A DNA stretch of 18,954 nucleotides from CAYSPO01 sp964432945 (GCA_964432945.1 CAYSPO010000023.1:1-18954); one strand, 5' to 3'; positions 1 through 7,835 are shown, numbered from the stretch's first letter. The notes: generated by a model from the letters alone, not told the origin. Made by a program: numbers and translations.

Positions 1-9
1 TTTAGTCAT
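1..9 (-). CDS. Start of a minus-strand gene cut by the window edge, possibly parA/soj
   Basis: Only the codons for M-T-K are visible, running off the left edge. They are supported by a GGAG ribosome-binding site (16-19) six bases upstream and by a promoter (43-70). In Firmicute origin regions the genes beyond rsmG are usually noc, soj (parA) and spo0J (parB), and ParA proteins often begin M-T/S-K-I. With two parS sites just upstream, a chromosome-partitioning ATPase is the best guess. That is inference from position; three residues cannot identify a protein. Confidence 0.4.
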
Positions 10-42
10 TTTCAACTCCAAATCCTTTATTTACTCTATTAA

Positions 43-70
43 AGTATAGCATAGACTTTTTACTTTACAA
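43..70 (-). promoter_or_regulatory. Promoter for the gene cut at the left edge
   Basis: On the minus strand, TTGTAA (65-70) and TATACT (43-48) are separated by 16 bases. The -10 hexamer is preceded by TGC, giving an extended -10. It points at the ATG at position 9, leaving a leader of about 30 bases. A parS site lies 14 bp upstream of the -35, so ParB spreading from it could influence this promoter; that last point is inference. Confidence 0.55.
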
Positions 71-83
71 ATATAATAAGCTA

Positions 84-99
84 TGTTTCACGTGAAACA
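84..99. promoter_or_regulatory. parS: parS site (ParB/Spo0J binding)
   Basis: TGTTTCACGTGAAACA is a perfect 16-bp palindrome fitting the Bacillus-type parS consensus TGTTNCACGTGAAACA. The symmetry extends one base each side (83-100). ParB binds such sites near oriC, spreads, and loads SMC condensin to organise and segregate sister origins. The site lies in the gap between cinA and the gene cut at the left edge. Confidence 0.93.
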
Positions 100-195
100 T
101 TGTTTATAAATATTCATAAGCTATTCATTAGAGATGATTAATTATACATTAATGAATATTCTTATTGATAACGGCTTAACTTCAATGTTAGATTT

Positions 196-1416
196 CTAAT
201 TATTTTGAGAATTTATAAGTATATATGCATTCATTATTGCATCATTTGCGGAAATTCCTCTAATTTCATTTCTAGACCCTACATATTCTTTTTTAATTAT
301 AGAGATTTTGTCCTTATATAGAGCACCATAGTAAACAAGCCCTGCTTTTTCTCCTGGACCTGCATAACCAGAAGAAGCAATACATAAATCACTATTAGTC
401 AAATTTCTAAGTCCATAAAGCATTTCTTCTACTGTTTCCTTACTTACTACATCAAATTCATCCATTGTTTCTTTTTTAACTCCTAATACCTTAGTTTTAA
501 CCTCATTACTATAGGTAACATAAGATTCACTCATAACTGATGAAATACCAGGCACAGATACAAGTTTAGAGGAAATTAACCCTCCAGTAATAGATTCAGC
601 AGTGGAAATACTAATATTATTATTTATTAGACAGTTTCCTAAAAGTTCTTCAGTTGTTTTTACACCTTCTTCTATAAAATTCTCACCAAATCTATCCTCA
701 AGTATATTTTCGTAATACTCCAATCTATCATTGTAGTCTTCATACTCAGACTCATCTAATCTAACCTTAATAAACAGCCCTTCTGTCCTAGCAAAAGTTG
801 CAATTTCATCTGAACCATCAATTAAATCATTAATTCTAAGCTCTGTTTCCCACTCTCCAATGCCATATATCCTATAATATTTAGAAACATATCTTCTATC
901 AGTTTTGCTGGCCAAAATAGGTCTGACTTTCTTATTAAACATAGGTAGGTTTTCCCTTGGTGGCCCTGGTAAAACAACAATAATAGTTTCATTATGCTCT
1001 ATCATAAAACCATCTGCAGTTCCTAAATAATTTTTAAGAACGATAGAGCCACTAGGAAAGTAAGCTTGACTTAAATTGCTTTCTAGAGCTAGCTTTCTAT
1101 TCTTAAAATAAGAAATCAGTCTTGTGTAAGATTCATAATTAAGTACTAATTTTTCTTTATCTATTGCTCTTGCAACAGCTGCCTTTGTCAGATCATCTTT
1201 TGTTGGCCCAAGTCCGCCTGTTATTAATATAACTTTTTTAGATTCTACTTCTTCTTGGATAGTTTTAACCACCATATTGAAATCGTCATCTATGCTTATG
1301 TGTTTTTCTACTTTAAATCCCAAATCATTTAATTCTATTGAAAAATTTCTAGCATTTTTATTCAAAACATCTCCTGCTAACACTTCACTACCAATAGTTA
1401 AAATGGTTGCACTCAT
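196..1416 (-). CDS. cinA: CinA-family protein (MoCF-like domain plus PncC-type NMN amidohydrolase domain)
   Basis: The protein has 406 aa, the usual two-domain CinA length. Residues 1-170 are the molybdopterin-binding-like (COG1058) domain, with GGLGPTKDD at 67-75. The C-terminal third is a PncC/CinA-C domain with TAESITGG near 271 and YVTYSNEVK shortly after, which hold the conserved Ser and Lys of nicotinamide-mononucleotide deamidases. The expected role is pyridine-nucleotide salvage; some relatives are linked to competence. The late conserved loop, usually like GIAGPGGGT followed by KPVG, is shortened here to SSGYAGPGEKAG. The start is ATG with a strong AAGGAGATG ribosome-binding site. 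The gene is flanked on both sides by parS sites. Only a weak TATAAT-like -10 (1438-1443) precedes it, so it may also be read from the rsmG unit, as no terminator lies between them. Confidence 0.93.
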   Translation of the reverse strand: MSATILTIGSEVLAGDVLNKNARNFSIELNDLGFKVEKHISIDDDFNMVVKTIQEEVESKKVILITGGLGPTKDDLTKAAVARAIDKEKLVLNYESYTRLISYFKNRKLALESNLSQAYFPSGSIVLKNYLGTADGFMIEHNETIIVVLPGPPRENLPMFNKKVRPILASKTDRRYVSKYYRIYGIGEWETELRINDLIDGSDEIATFARTEGLFIKVRLDESEYEDYNDRLEYYENILEDRFGENFIEEGVKTTEELLGNCLINNNISISTAESITGGLISSKLVSVPGISSVMSESYVTYSNEVKTKVLGVKKETMDEFDVVSKETVEEMLYGLRNLTNSDLCIASSGYAGPGEKAGLVYYGALYKDKISIIKKEYVGSRNEIRGISANDAIMNAYILINSQNN

Positions 1417-1484
1417 ATTCTCATCTCCTTTGATATTATTATATCATTATTGTATGATATATAAAATTAAGCAATATTTATAAA

Positions 1485-1500
1485 TGTTTCACGTGAAACA
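1485..1500. promoter_or_regulatory. parS: parS site (ParB/Spo0J binding), second copy
   Basis: This is the same TGTTTCACGTGAAACA palindrome as at 84-99, here embedded in a 22-bp perfect palindrome (1482-1503, flanked by AAA and TTT). It sits in the short gap between rsmG and cinA, about 1.4 kb from the other copy. Identity to the ParB consensus and closeness to oriC make the call secure. Confidence 0.94.
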
Positions 1501-1526
1501 TTTAGTAACTTAATTTTTTATGCTTT

Positions 1527-2225
1527 CTATAAAGGCTTATTTCTAGGTGCTCCACCTGCTCTAGGGTACTTCTTTCCAGTGCTATTTATTTTTTTAAGAA
1601 AAATCAAACTCCTATTATGATCGTCTTCTGTTAAAGTATAGTCGATTTTCTTATCAAACTTAGCTGATAATATCCTAATTGCATCTTCAGCTTGATTTAA
1701 TTCTTCTTCAGCTTTAGATCCTTTCATAGAAATAAAATATCCGTCTTTTTTGACTAAAGGTAAACAGTATTCTGAAAGAGTATCTAAAGATGCAACAGCA
1801 CGAGAAACACAGACATCAAAATTATCTCTATACTTTTCATCTCTCGCTAATTCTTCGCTTCTTCCATGAATTGTTTTTACATTTTTGAGATTCAACTCTT
1901 CCACAACTATATCTAGAAATCTAACCTTTTTATTAACAGAGTCAACTAAAGTAAACTCTATGTTTGGAAGGCATATTGCTAGGACTATTCCAGGAAATCC
2001 AGCTCCTGTTCCCACATCAACGATAGTCTTAGCATTTTTTATTTCATCTGCTTTTAGCAATAAAAGACAATCATAAAGGTGTTTTATATTAAATTCCTCA
2101 TCTTCTGTTATAGCAGTTAAATTGAATTTTTTGTTCCATTCCAACACAAGTTCTTTATAATTAAGGATATCTTCCATATAGTTGTCTATATTTATGTTTT
2201 TATCTTGTAATAACTTATTTAGCAT
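1527..2225 (-). CDS. rsmG: 16S rRNA (guanine-527-N7)-methyltransferase RsmG (GidB)
   Basis: RsmG uses S-adenosylmethionine to methylate N7 of G527 in the 530 loop of 16S rRNA. The 232-aa length is typical. The SAM-binding motif VDVGTGAGFPGIVLAI is at about residues 69-84, followed by the conserved VSRAVASLDTL and YFISMKGSKAEEEL segments. The C-terminus has the family's proline/glycine-rich ending. The ATG start overlaps the end of mnmG by 11 bp, and its GAGGTGAG ribosome-binding site lies inside mnmG, so translation is probably coupled. In other bacteria loss of RsmG gives low-level streptomycin resistance. No terminator is visible downstream; a parS site follows the stop within 30 bp. Confidence 0.97.
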   Translation of the reverse strand: MLNKLLQDKNINIDNYMEDILNYKELVLEWNKKFNLTAITEDEEFNIKHLYDCLLLLKADEIKNAKTIVDVGTGAGFPGIVLAICLPNIEFTLVDSVNKKVRFLDIVVEELNLKNVKTIHGRSEELARDEKYRDNFDVCVSRAVASLDTLSEYCLPLVKKDGYFISMKGSKAEEELNQAEDAIRILSAKFDKKIDYTLTEDDHNRSLIFLKKINSTGKKYPRAGGAPRNKPL

Positions 2226-4104
2226 TTCTTTTACTCACCTCAATATATATCAATATGTTATTTATATCAGCTGGAGAAACGCCAGATATCCTACTAGCTT
2301 GGCCAATGGTTTCAGGTTTTATATCGTTTAATTTTTGAACAGCTTCATTTGATATATTCGCTACTTCCTTGTAATCTTTTATCCAAGTTAAATCTTTTTC
2401 CTCAACTTTTTTGAACTGCTTAATCTGTGCTTTTTGCTTTTCTATATACCCTTCATATTTAATCATTATTTCTATCTGATTTTTCACTTCTTTAGGTAAT
2501 GTTTCTCTATTTTCGTCGAATAAACTTACCTTATCATAATCAAGCTCAGGCCTTTTAATTAAATCATAAAGAGGAATAGTAGTCTTTAATTCATTTGAAC
2601 CTAATTCAACAATAACTTTGTTATTTTCTACGCTTGGGTTAACTTTTACTTCTTTTAGCCTAGATAACTCTTTTTCTAGCAATGATACTTTTCTTGTAAA
2701 AATTTCATACCTCTCGTCATCTACAAGTCCTAAATCTCTTCCTTTTTGAGTTAGTCTAATATCTGCATTATCTTGTCTTAAAAGAAGCCTATATTCTGCT
2801 CTTGAAGTCATCATTCTATATGGTTCTTTAGTTCCTTTTGTCACCAAATCATCAACAAGAACTCCTATATATCCATCAGATCTATCTAAAATAAAAGGTT
2901 CTTTTCCATCTATATTTAATACAGCATTTATTCCAGCTATCAATCCTTGAGATGCAGCTTCCTCATATCCAGAAGATCCGTTGATTTGACCTGCAAAAAA
3001 TAAATTATCGATTTCTTTGTGTTCTAAAGTCCTTTTTAAAGTTGTAGAATCTATTACATCATACTCTATTCCATAAGCAGGTCTCATAATTTTTACATCT
3101 TCTAGTCCAATAATTGATTTATACATTTCTACTTGCACATCATAAGGAAGAGTAGAACTTGCTCCTTGAACATATAATTCTTTTGTTGTTAAACTCTCTG
3201 GCTCTAAAAATATTTGATGCCTATCTCTATCTGAAAACCTTACAATTTTGTCTTCTAAAGAAGGGCAATACCTCGGTCCTATCCCATGTGCTTCTCCAGA
3301 GTACATAGGAGAACGGGATAAATTTTCTTCTATAATTCTCTGAGTTTCAAGAGTTGAATAAGTTAAATAGCAATTTTCTTGTTTTTTAGAAATATCTTTT
3401 CCTTCATTCATAAAAGAAAATGGTACAATTTCATCATCTCCAGCAAGGATCTCCATTCCTTCATAGTTCACATAATCAGCATGAATCCTTGCAGGAGATC
3501 CTGTTTTAAATCTCATTAAATCAATTCCATACTTTCTTAATGAGTCAGAAAAATGTTCTGCTGAAGTTTTTCCTAAAGGCCCACTTGAAAATCTAACTTC
3601 TCCAATAAGAACTTCACTTTTTAGGTAAGTTCCAGTTGCTATAATTAAAGCATCAGCTAGATATGTTGTATTTGTTCTAGTTTTTATACCTTTAAATTTA
3701 TTATCTTCTATTATTAATTCAACTGCCTCATCTTGCATAAGAGTTAAATTATCAGTAGATTCTAGTGTTTTCTTCATTTCAATATGATAAGCAACCTTAT
3801 CTGCTTGCACCCTTAAAGAATGTATAGCTGGTCCTTTAGATGTGTTAAGCATCCTTGATTGAATAAAGGTTTTATCGATATTGATTCCCATTTCGCCACC
3901 TAAGGCATCAATTTCTCTAACTAGGTGACCTTTTCCAGTTCCACCTATATTAGGATTACATGGTAAATCAGCTACAGAATCCATACTTATAGTTAAAAGC
4001 AGAGTTTTCTTTCCTAATCTAGCTGAAGCTAATCCAGCTTCGCATCCAGCATGTCCGGCTCCTATTACAATTACTTCATAATCATCTATAATAAAATCTT
4101 TCAT
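2215..4104 (-). CDS. mnmG: tRNA uridine-5-carboxymethylaminomethyl modification protein MnmG (GidA)
   Basis: MnmG is the FAD-dependent partner of MnmE in forming (carboxymethyl)aminomethyl groups at wobble uridine 34 of certain tRNAs. The Rossmann motif VIGAGHAGCEAG (glycines 15, 17 and 20) is at the N-terminus, followed by the family hallmarks DLPCNPNIGGTGKGH and later RYCPSLEDKIVRF. The C-terminus is the normal helical MnmE-interacting domain ending at a GQASRISGVSPADI segment. I place the start at the ATG at 4104 (629 aa). It has an AGGA ribosome-binding site (4113-4116) eight bases upstream, and the resulting N-terminus matches the family. A longer TTG start at 4122 would add six residues and has no spaced ribosome-binding site. 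The start is 2 bp after the mnmE stop. Confidence 0.97.
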   Translation of the reverse strand: MKDFIIDDYEVIVIGAGHAGCEAGLASARLGKKTLLLTISMDSVADLPCNPNIGGTGKGHLVREIDALGGEMGINIDKTFIQSRMLNTSKGPAIHSLRVQADKVAYHIEMKKTLESTDNLTLMQDEAVELIIEDNKFKGIKTRTNTTYLADALIIATGTYLKSEVLIGEVRFSSGPLGKTSAEHFSDSLRKYGIDLMRFKTGSPARIHADYVNYEGMEILAGDDEIVPFSFMNEGKDISKKQENCYLTYSTLETQRIIEENLSRSPMYSGEAHGIGPRYCPSLEDKIVRFSDRDRHQIFLEPESLTTKELYVQGASSTLPYDVQVEMYKSIIGLEDVKIMRPAYGIEYDVIDSTTLKRTLEHKEIDNLFFAGQINGSSGYEEAASQGLIAGINAVLNIDGKEPFILDRSDGYIGVLVDDLVTKGTKEPYRMMTSRAEYRLLLRQDNADIRLTQKGRDLGLVDDERYEIFTRKVSLLEKELSRLKEVKVNPSVENNKVIVELGSNELKTTIPLYDLIKRPELDYDKVSLFDENRETLPKEVKNQIEIMIKYEGYIEKQKAQIKQFKKVEEKDLTWIKDYKEVANISNEAVQKLNDIKPETIGQASRISGVSPADINNILIYIEVSKRNAK

Positions 4105-4106
4105 CT

Positions 4107-5480
4107 CTATTTTCCTATACAAAATTCATCAAATATTTGATTTAATAGTTCATCTGTGTCCATATTTTCACCCGTTATTTTTCCAAGATAAAGCCAAGCA
4201 CCTCTTATGTCTACTTCGATTAATTCCAAAGGAAGTCCAGCATTTAGTGCATCTGTAGCATCATCTATACTTTGTCTTGCTTTTTTTAATAAATCTATGT
4301 GCCTACTATTTGTAACTAATAGATTTTCTTTAGGATCAATTTCTCCTAAGAAGAATTTATCAGATATAGCTTCTTCTAATTCATCAACTCCCTTAGAAGT
4401 TTGCATTGAAGTTTCTATAATAATAGTATCTTTTAACAGTTCTTTTAGTTCTTCTTTATTTAACTTAGAATTTAAATCAACTTTATTTAAAAGACCAATA
4501 GAAGTTTTACCCTCCATTAATTCTATAATTTTTTTATCTTCTTCATTAAGTTCTTTAGAAAAATCAAAAACGCCTATAATTAAATCTGCTTCGTTAACAA
4601 GCTCTATAGATTTTTCAACTCCAATTTTTTCTACCTTATCGTCAGTCTCTCTAATGCCTGCTGTATCAATAATATTTATAGGAATTGAATTAATAACTAT
4701 TTGTTCTTCTATTACATCTCTAGTCGTGCCAGGGATATCAGTTACAATAGCTCTATTTTCCCTTAAGAGAGCATTTAGTAAAGAAGACTTACCAACATTA
4801 GGCTTACCTAGTATTATGGTCTTAATTCCATCCTTAATAAGCCTTCCTTTTTTAGATGAATCTATTAACTTTTCAATTTCTTCTCTTACTTCTCTAAGTT
4901 CTCTACGAATTTCTGTATCATCTAAATATTCTTCATCTTCAGAGAAATTAATTATAACTTCTGCATTTGCAAGAAGATGTTGAGTCATATCTCTTAGCTT
5001 TCTTATTTCTTCGCTTAAACCACCCCTTAACTGATTTAAGGAAGCTTCATAAGCTTTTTCTGTATTTGCATCTATTAACTCTTGAACAGCTTCTGCTTGA
5101 GATAAATCAAGTCTACCATTTAGAAAAGCTCTTTTTGTAAACTCACCTTTTTCTGCATGACTTGCTCCTTCTCTTAAAAGAAGTTCAAAGATTTTCTTTA
5201 GGGAAATTACAGAACCATGGCAATATATTTCTACCATATCTTCAGTAGTATAAGTATTAGGGCCATACATAAATGATATTAAAACTTCATCAATTAAATT
5301 CTCTTTATCATAAATATGACCGAGTAGCAATTTTTTATTCACTTCTTCATTTATTGCTTTCCCAGATACAGACTTAAATATTCTTTTACCTATTTCAATT
5401 GAATTTTCTCCACTCATTCTTACAATCCCGATACCAGACTTTACAACTCCGGTAGAGATAGCTGCAATTGTATGATCCAT
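4107..5480 (-). CDS. mnmE: tRNA-modification GTPase MnmE (TrmE)
   Basis: MnmE is the GTPase that works with MnmG on wobble-uridine modification. The N-terminal formyl-THF-binding, dimerising domain (1-120) contains FTKRAFLNGRLDLSQAEA. The inserted Ras-like G domain has G1 GKPNVGKS (about 224-231), G2 around PGTTRD, G3 DTAG and G4 NKVD. The extreme C-terminus is the essential CIGK, whose cysteine is invariant. At 457 aa it is full length. The ATG is preceded by an ideal AGGAGGT. The gene starts just after the jag terminator, so it needs its own promoter. I see only a weak TATTAT (5505-5510) with no convincing -35. mnmG and rsmG follow with a 2-bp gap and an overlap, forming one unit. Confidence 0.97.
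   Translation of the reverse strand: MDHTIAAISTGVVKSGIGIVRMSGENSIEIGKRIFKSVSGKAINEEVNKKLLLGHIYDKENLIDEVLISFMYGPNTYTTEDMVEIYCHGSVISLKKIFELLLREGASHAEKGEFTKRAFLNGRLDLSQAEAVQELIDANTEKAYEASLNQLRGGLSEEIRKLRDMTQHLLANAEVIINFSEDEEYLDDTEIRRELREVREEIEKLIDSSKKGRLIKDGIKTIILGKPNVGKSSLLNALLRENRAIVTDIPGTTRDVIEEQIVINSIPINIIDTAGIRETDDKVEKIGVEKSIELVNEADLIIGVFDFSKELNEEDKKIIELMEGKTSIGLLNKVDLNSKLNKEELKELLKDTIIIETSMQTSKGVDELEEAISDKFFLGEIDPKENLLVTNSRHIDLLKKARQSIDDATDALNAGLPLELIEVDIRGAWLYLGKITGENMDTDELLNQIFDEFCIGK
4113..4116 (-). promoter_or_regulatory. Ribosome-binding site that decides the mnmG start
   Basis: AGGA on the minus strand lies inside the last codons of mnmE, 8 bases before the ATG at 4104. It favours that ATG over the upstream in-frame TTG at 4122. 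Confidence 0.6.
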
Positions 5481-5513
5481 AATACCTCCTAATTACCTTA
5501 TTCTATAATATAT

Positions 5514-5549
5514 TGGATAAAAATAAAAGAACCCGATTATACGGGTTCT
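5514..5549 (-). terminator. Rho-independent terminator after jag
   Basis: On the minus strand AGAACCCG and CGGGTTCT form a perfect 8-bp stem (5542-5549 with 5528-5535) around a 6-base TATAAT loop. CTTTTATTTTT follows directly. It begins 2 bp after the jag stop and separates the rpmH-jag unit from mnmE-mnmG-rsmG. Confidence 0.92.
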
Positions 5550-5551
5550 AA

Positions 5552-6547
5552 TTAGTTTTTAACTTTTATAACAAGTCTTCTTCTAGGTTCTTTTCCTTCA
5601 CTATAAGTTTCAATTCCTTCTACATCTTGTAGAACTGAATGTATTATTTTTCTTTCATAAGCATTCATAGGCTCTAACCTAATATTCCTATTTTGACTTA
5701 TAGCTTTTTTAGACATATTATTTGCTAATTTAATTAAGGATTCTTTTCTCTTTTCCCTATAATTAGATATATCTAAATTAACCCTTATATAAGAATCTGA
5801 CTGTCTATTCTCAGCTAAATTTAAAATATATTGAATAGAATCAAGAGTGTCTCCTCTTTTTCCTATTATTATACTTGTATCTCTTTGGTTAGTATTGATT
5901 ATTTTAATATTTACTGTATTATCTTCAATACTATAATCTAAATCTCCCTCAATTTTCATGCCTTTTAAGATTTTTCTTAAAAGATCTGGCGCTAGTAAAT
6001 CATTTTCAGTAATGATTTTCTTTTCCTCTTCTAAAGATTCTTCGTTAGAATCTTCAATTGATTCAGATTTATCAACAGTTTCTATTTCATCTACATCTTC
6101 AGTTAAGTCTTCTTCTGAAGTTTCAGTTATATCGTCATCTTTAACTTCTTCTTTAGTTTCTGATGATTCATATTCTGAAATTTCAGCTTCAACAATAGTT
6201 TCTTCTGGTTCAACAATATCATCTTGGACTTTTTCAAAGTTTTTATCTTCTTTTATAAAAATCTCTTCGTCTTCTTTTACAACTTTTTCCTCAGGAATAA
6301 TTTTTTCTTCTTCCTGTTTATTATCGTCATTAAAAACTTCGTTAATCAATTCAGAAACTAAGTCATCTTCTACTGATACTTTAACAACTGCATCCTTAGC
6401 TCCGAAAATACCAAATAAACCAGCTTTTGGTTCCTCCAACACTACGATATTGACTGATTCCATGTCAGACCTATCAATAGATAAGATTTCTAAAGCTTCG
6501 TTTACTGCTTCATCAACTGTTTTAGCCTGTCTTATTACTGATCTCAA
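5552..6547 (-). CDS. jag: Jag/KhpB RNA-binding protein (Jag-N, KH and R3H domains)
   Basis: Jag (KhpB, EloR) is a cytoplasmic RNA-binding protein linked to cell elongation and to the membrane-insertase locus. Residues 1-60 are the Jag_N domain, with GLFGIFGAKDAVVKV. About 70-185 is a very acidic, low-complexity Glu/Asp/Ser/Thr linker. A KH domain follows, with its GxxG loop as GKRGDT (about 228-233). The C-terminal R3H domain contains YERKIIHSVLQ, with the Arg-x3-His core. At 331 aa it is longer than many clostridial Jag proteins of about 200 aa, and the excess is the linker. The start codon is TTG, well supported by AAGGAGG seven bases upstream inside the end of yidC, whose stop is 2 bp away. 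The gene ends at a strong terminator. Confidence 0.95.
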   Translation of the reverse strand: MRSVIRQAKTVDEAVNEALEILSIDRSDMESVNIVVLEEPKAGLFGIFGAKDAVVKVSVEDDLVSELINEVFNDDNKQEEEKIIPEEKVVKEDEEIFIKEDKNFEKVQDDIVEPEETIVEAEISEYESSETKEEVKDDDITETSEEDLTEDVDEIETVDKSESIEDSNEESLEEEKKIITENDLLAPDLLRKILKGMKIEGDLDYSIEDNTVNIKIINTNQRDTSIIIGKRGDTLDSIQYILNLAENRQSDSYIRVNLDISNYREKRKESLIKLANNMSKKAISQNRNIRLEPMNAYERKIIHSVLQDVEGIETYSEGKEPRRRLVIKVKN

Positions 6548-6549
6548 AG

Positions 6550-7263
6550 TTATGCCTCCTTAGGTTTTATAAAGAGCTTTGAAATAAGTCTAACGATTAT
6601 CTCGATAATATTACTTGTTGTCCAGTAAAGCATAATACCTGAAGCCCAGTTTCTTCCCATAAAGAAGAATAAAATAGGCATCATATATTGCATCATTTGA
6701 GTAGATTTTTGCATTTCTGGTGTTTGATTTGGCATAGCTTGCTTATTTTGAGTTAGGTATGTAAAACCAAACATTGATATAGCATAAATAAAAGGTAATC
6801 CAAACATATTAGGATCAGCCTTTGATAGATCAGGTATCCATAAGAAATTCTTAGATATTTCTACACCTTGTTGAAGGTCTAAATATGCATCTGGATTTCT
6901 TATTACTCCAAGCATAGCCCAGATTATGATTAGTGGAATAAGCATTACTAAACATCCACCACATCCACCACCAGGTTTATAATCATTTTCCTTATATAGT
7001 TCCATCATCTTACGATTCTGAGTTTCAGAATCGTCTTTATATTTCTTCATTATTTTATCGACTTCAGGTTGTAACTCTGCTCCCTTTTGCATATTCTTAG
7101 TCGATTGCAATGTTAATGGCATTGTAATTATTTTAATCAAAAAAGCCATTATCATAAGGGAAATTGCATAATAAGAAATTTTTTCCGGTTCATTGCCAAG
7201 GTCAGTTAAGAATTGGTATATGAACCGGAGAATTGAGCCTAAAAAGTTAGTTAATTGTCCCAA
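6550..7263 (-). CDS. yidC: Membrane protein insertase YidC/Oxa1/SpoIIIJ
   Basis: YidC inserts membrane proteins alone or with SecYEG. Hydrophobic segments are visible at about 30-50, 104-121, 153-175 and 193-230. After the first is the family's MPLTLQSTKNMQK. The cytoplasmic loop includes MMELYKEND followed by a glycine-rich turn, and the C-terminal part has MPILFFFMG and SGIMLYW. The hydrophilic-groove residue, Arg in Bacillus SpoIIIJ, aligns with Lys44. Cys101 and Cys104 form a CGGC at the loop-membrane boundary. No lipobox signal peptide is visible, although many Gram-positive YidC proteins have one. The start is TTG with AGGAGG five bases upstream, overlapping the yidD stop region. It is placed between yidD and jag as usual. 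Confidence 0.95.
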   Translation of the reverse strand: MGQLTNFLGSILRFIYQFLTDLGNEPEKISYYAISLMIMAFLIKIITMPLTLQSTKNMQKGAELQPEVDKIMKKYKDDSETQNRKMMELYKENDYKPGGGCGGCLVMLIPLIIIWAMLGVIRNPDAYLDLQQGVEISKNFLWIPDLSKADPNMFGLPFIYAISMFGFTYLTQNKQAMPNQTPEMQKSTQMMQYMMPILFFFMGRNWASGIMLYWTTSNIIEIIVRLISKLFIKPKEA

Positions 7264-7275
7264 ATTTTCCTCCTG

Positions 7276-7488
7276 CTAATCTAGTGGATCATATCCTCCT
7301 TTTGAAAAAGGATTACATCTTAATATTCTCCACACCGTTTTAAAAGTGGCTTTAATAAAACCAAATTTACTGTAGGCTTCTACAGCATATTGAGAACAAG
7401 TTGGCTTATATTTACATTTTCCTTGCCCAAGTAGGCCAGAGATATACCTCTGGTAGAATCTTATTAATTTTAAAGCTAACTTATTCAT
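7276..7488 (-). CDS. yidD: Membrane protein insertion efficiency factor YidD
   Basis: This is a 70-aa protein of the YidD family, a small basic, membrane-associated helper of YidC-dependent insertion. The diagnostic run YISGLLGQGKCKYKPTCSQY is followed by AVEAYSKFG, ILRCNPFSKGGYDPL and the C-terminus, with the family's conserved cysteines and GG-D-P motif. It starts 4 bp after the rnpA stop with little ribosome-binding site of its own, so coupling to rnpA is likely. Confidence 0.96.
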   Translation of the reverse strand: MNKLALKLIRFYQRYISGLLGQGKCKYKPTCSQYAVEAYSKFGFIKATFKTVWRILRCNPFSKGGYDPLD

Positions 7489-7492
7489 ATTA

Positions 7493-7834
7493 TCACTGCT
7501 TTAGTTTTTTTCTGGTAAAATTAAAAATATGTTTTACCGACGATTCTAATTCTTGGTAAGACATATCTTTAGTACTTGCTTTAGGAATTAAGACTATATC
7601 ATACCCTTTGAAAAGGATTTGCTTATTATTCCTTATAATCTCACGGAGTCTTCTTTTTAATTTATTTCTTTCTACAGCAGTTCCATATTTTTTGGTTATA
7701 GTGAAGCCAATTCTAGATTTACTGAGGTTGTTTTTCTTTATAATAAGTGTAAACTGTCTATTCCAAGAGCTTGTACCCTTTTTGAAGACAGCTTGAAAAT
7801 CAATATTTTTCCTTAGTCTAAGGTCTTTTTCCAT
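7493..7834 (-). CDS. rnpA: Ribonuclease P protein component
   Basis: RnpA is the small basic protein that binds the RNase P RNA and helps it recognise the 5' leader of pre-tRNAs. At 113 aa it is standard length. The RNR motif lies at about 56-65 (R56, N57, K60, R61, R64, E65), preceded by RIGFTITKKYG. The N-terminus (DLRLRKNIDFQAVFKKG) is also typical. It starts 1 bp after the rpmH stop, and no good ribosome-binding site is visible, so translation is probably coupled to rpmH. Confidence 0.96.
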   Translation of the reverse strand: MEKDLRLRKNIDFQAVFKKGTSSWNRQFTLIIKKNNLSKSRIGFTITKKYGTAVERNKLKRRLREIIRNNKQILFKGYDIVLIPKASTKDMSYQELESSVKHIFNFTRKKLKQ

Positions 7835-7835
7835 A

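Noticed and set aside
122..158. Terminator for cinA
   Set aside because: TATTCATTA and TAATGAATA form a 9-bp stem with a 19-base loop, but the stem has a single G-C type pair and no T-run follows. It is the kind of repeat expected in very A/T-rich spacer.
1..195. Noc-binding sites expected if the noc-soj-spo0J cluster were intact
   Set aside because: No ATTTCCCGGGAAAT-like sequence was seen in the intergenic gaps, so there is no support for a Noc system in the window.
4207..4983. 258-codon plus-strand open frame opposite mnmE
   Set aside because: It is a Ser/Leu/Ile-rich mirror of the strongly supported mnmE coding strand, with no family resemblance. The same reasoning removes the plus-strand frames at 1885-2076, 5958-6563 and 7608-7796, and the minus-strand frames inside gyrB, gyrA and the anti-sigma gene.
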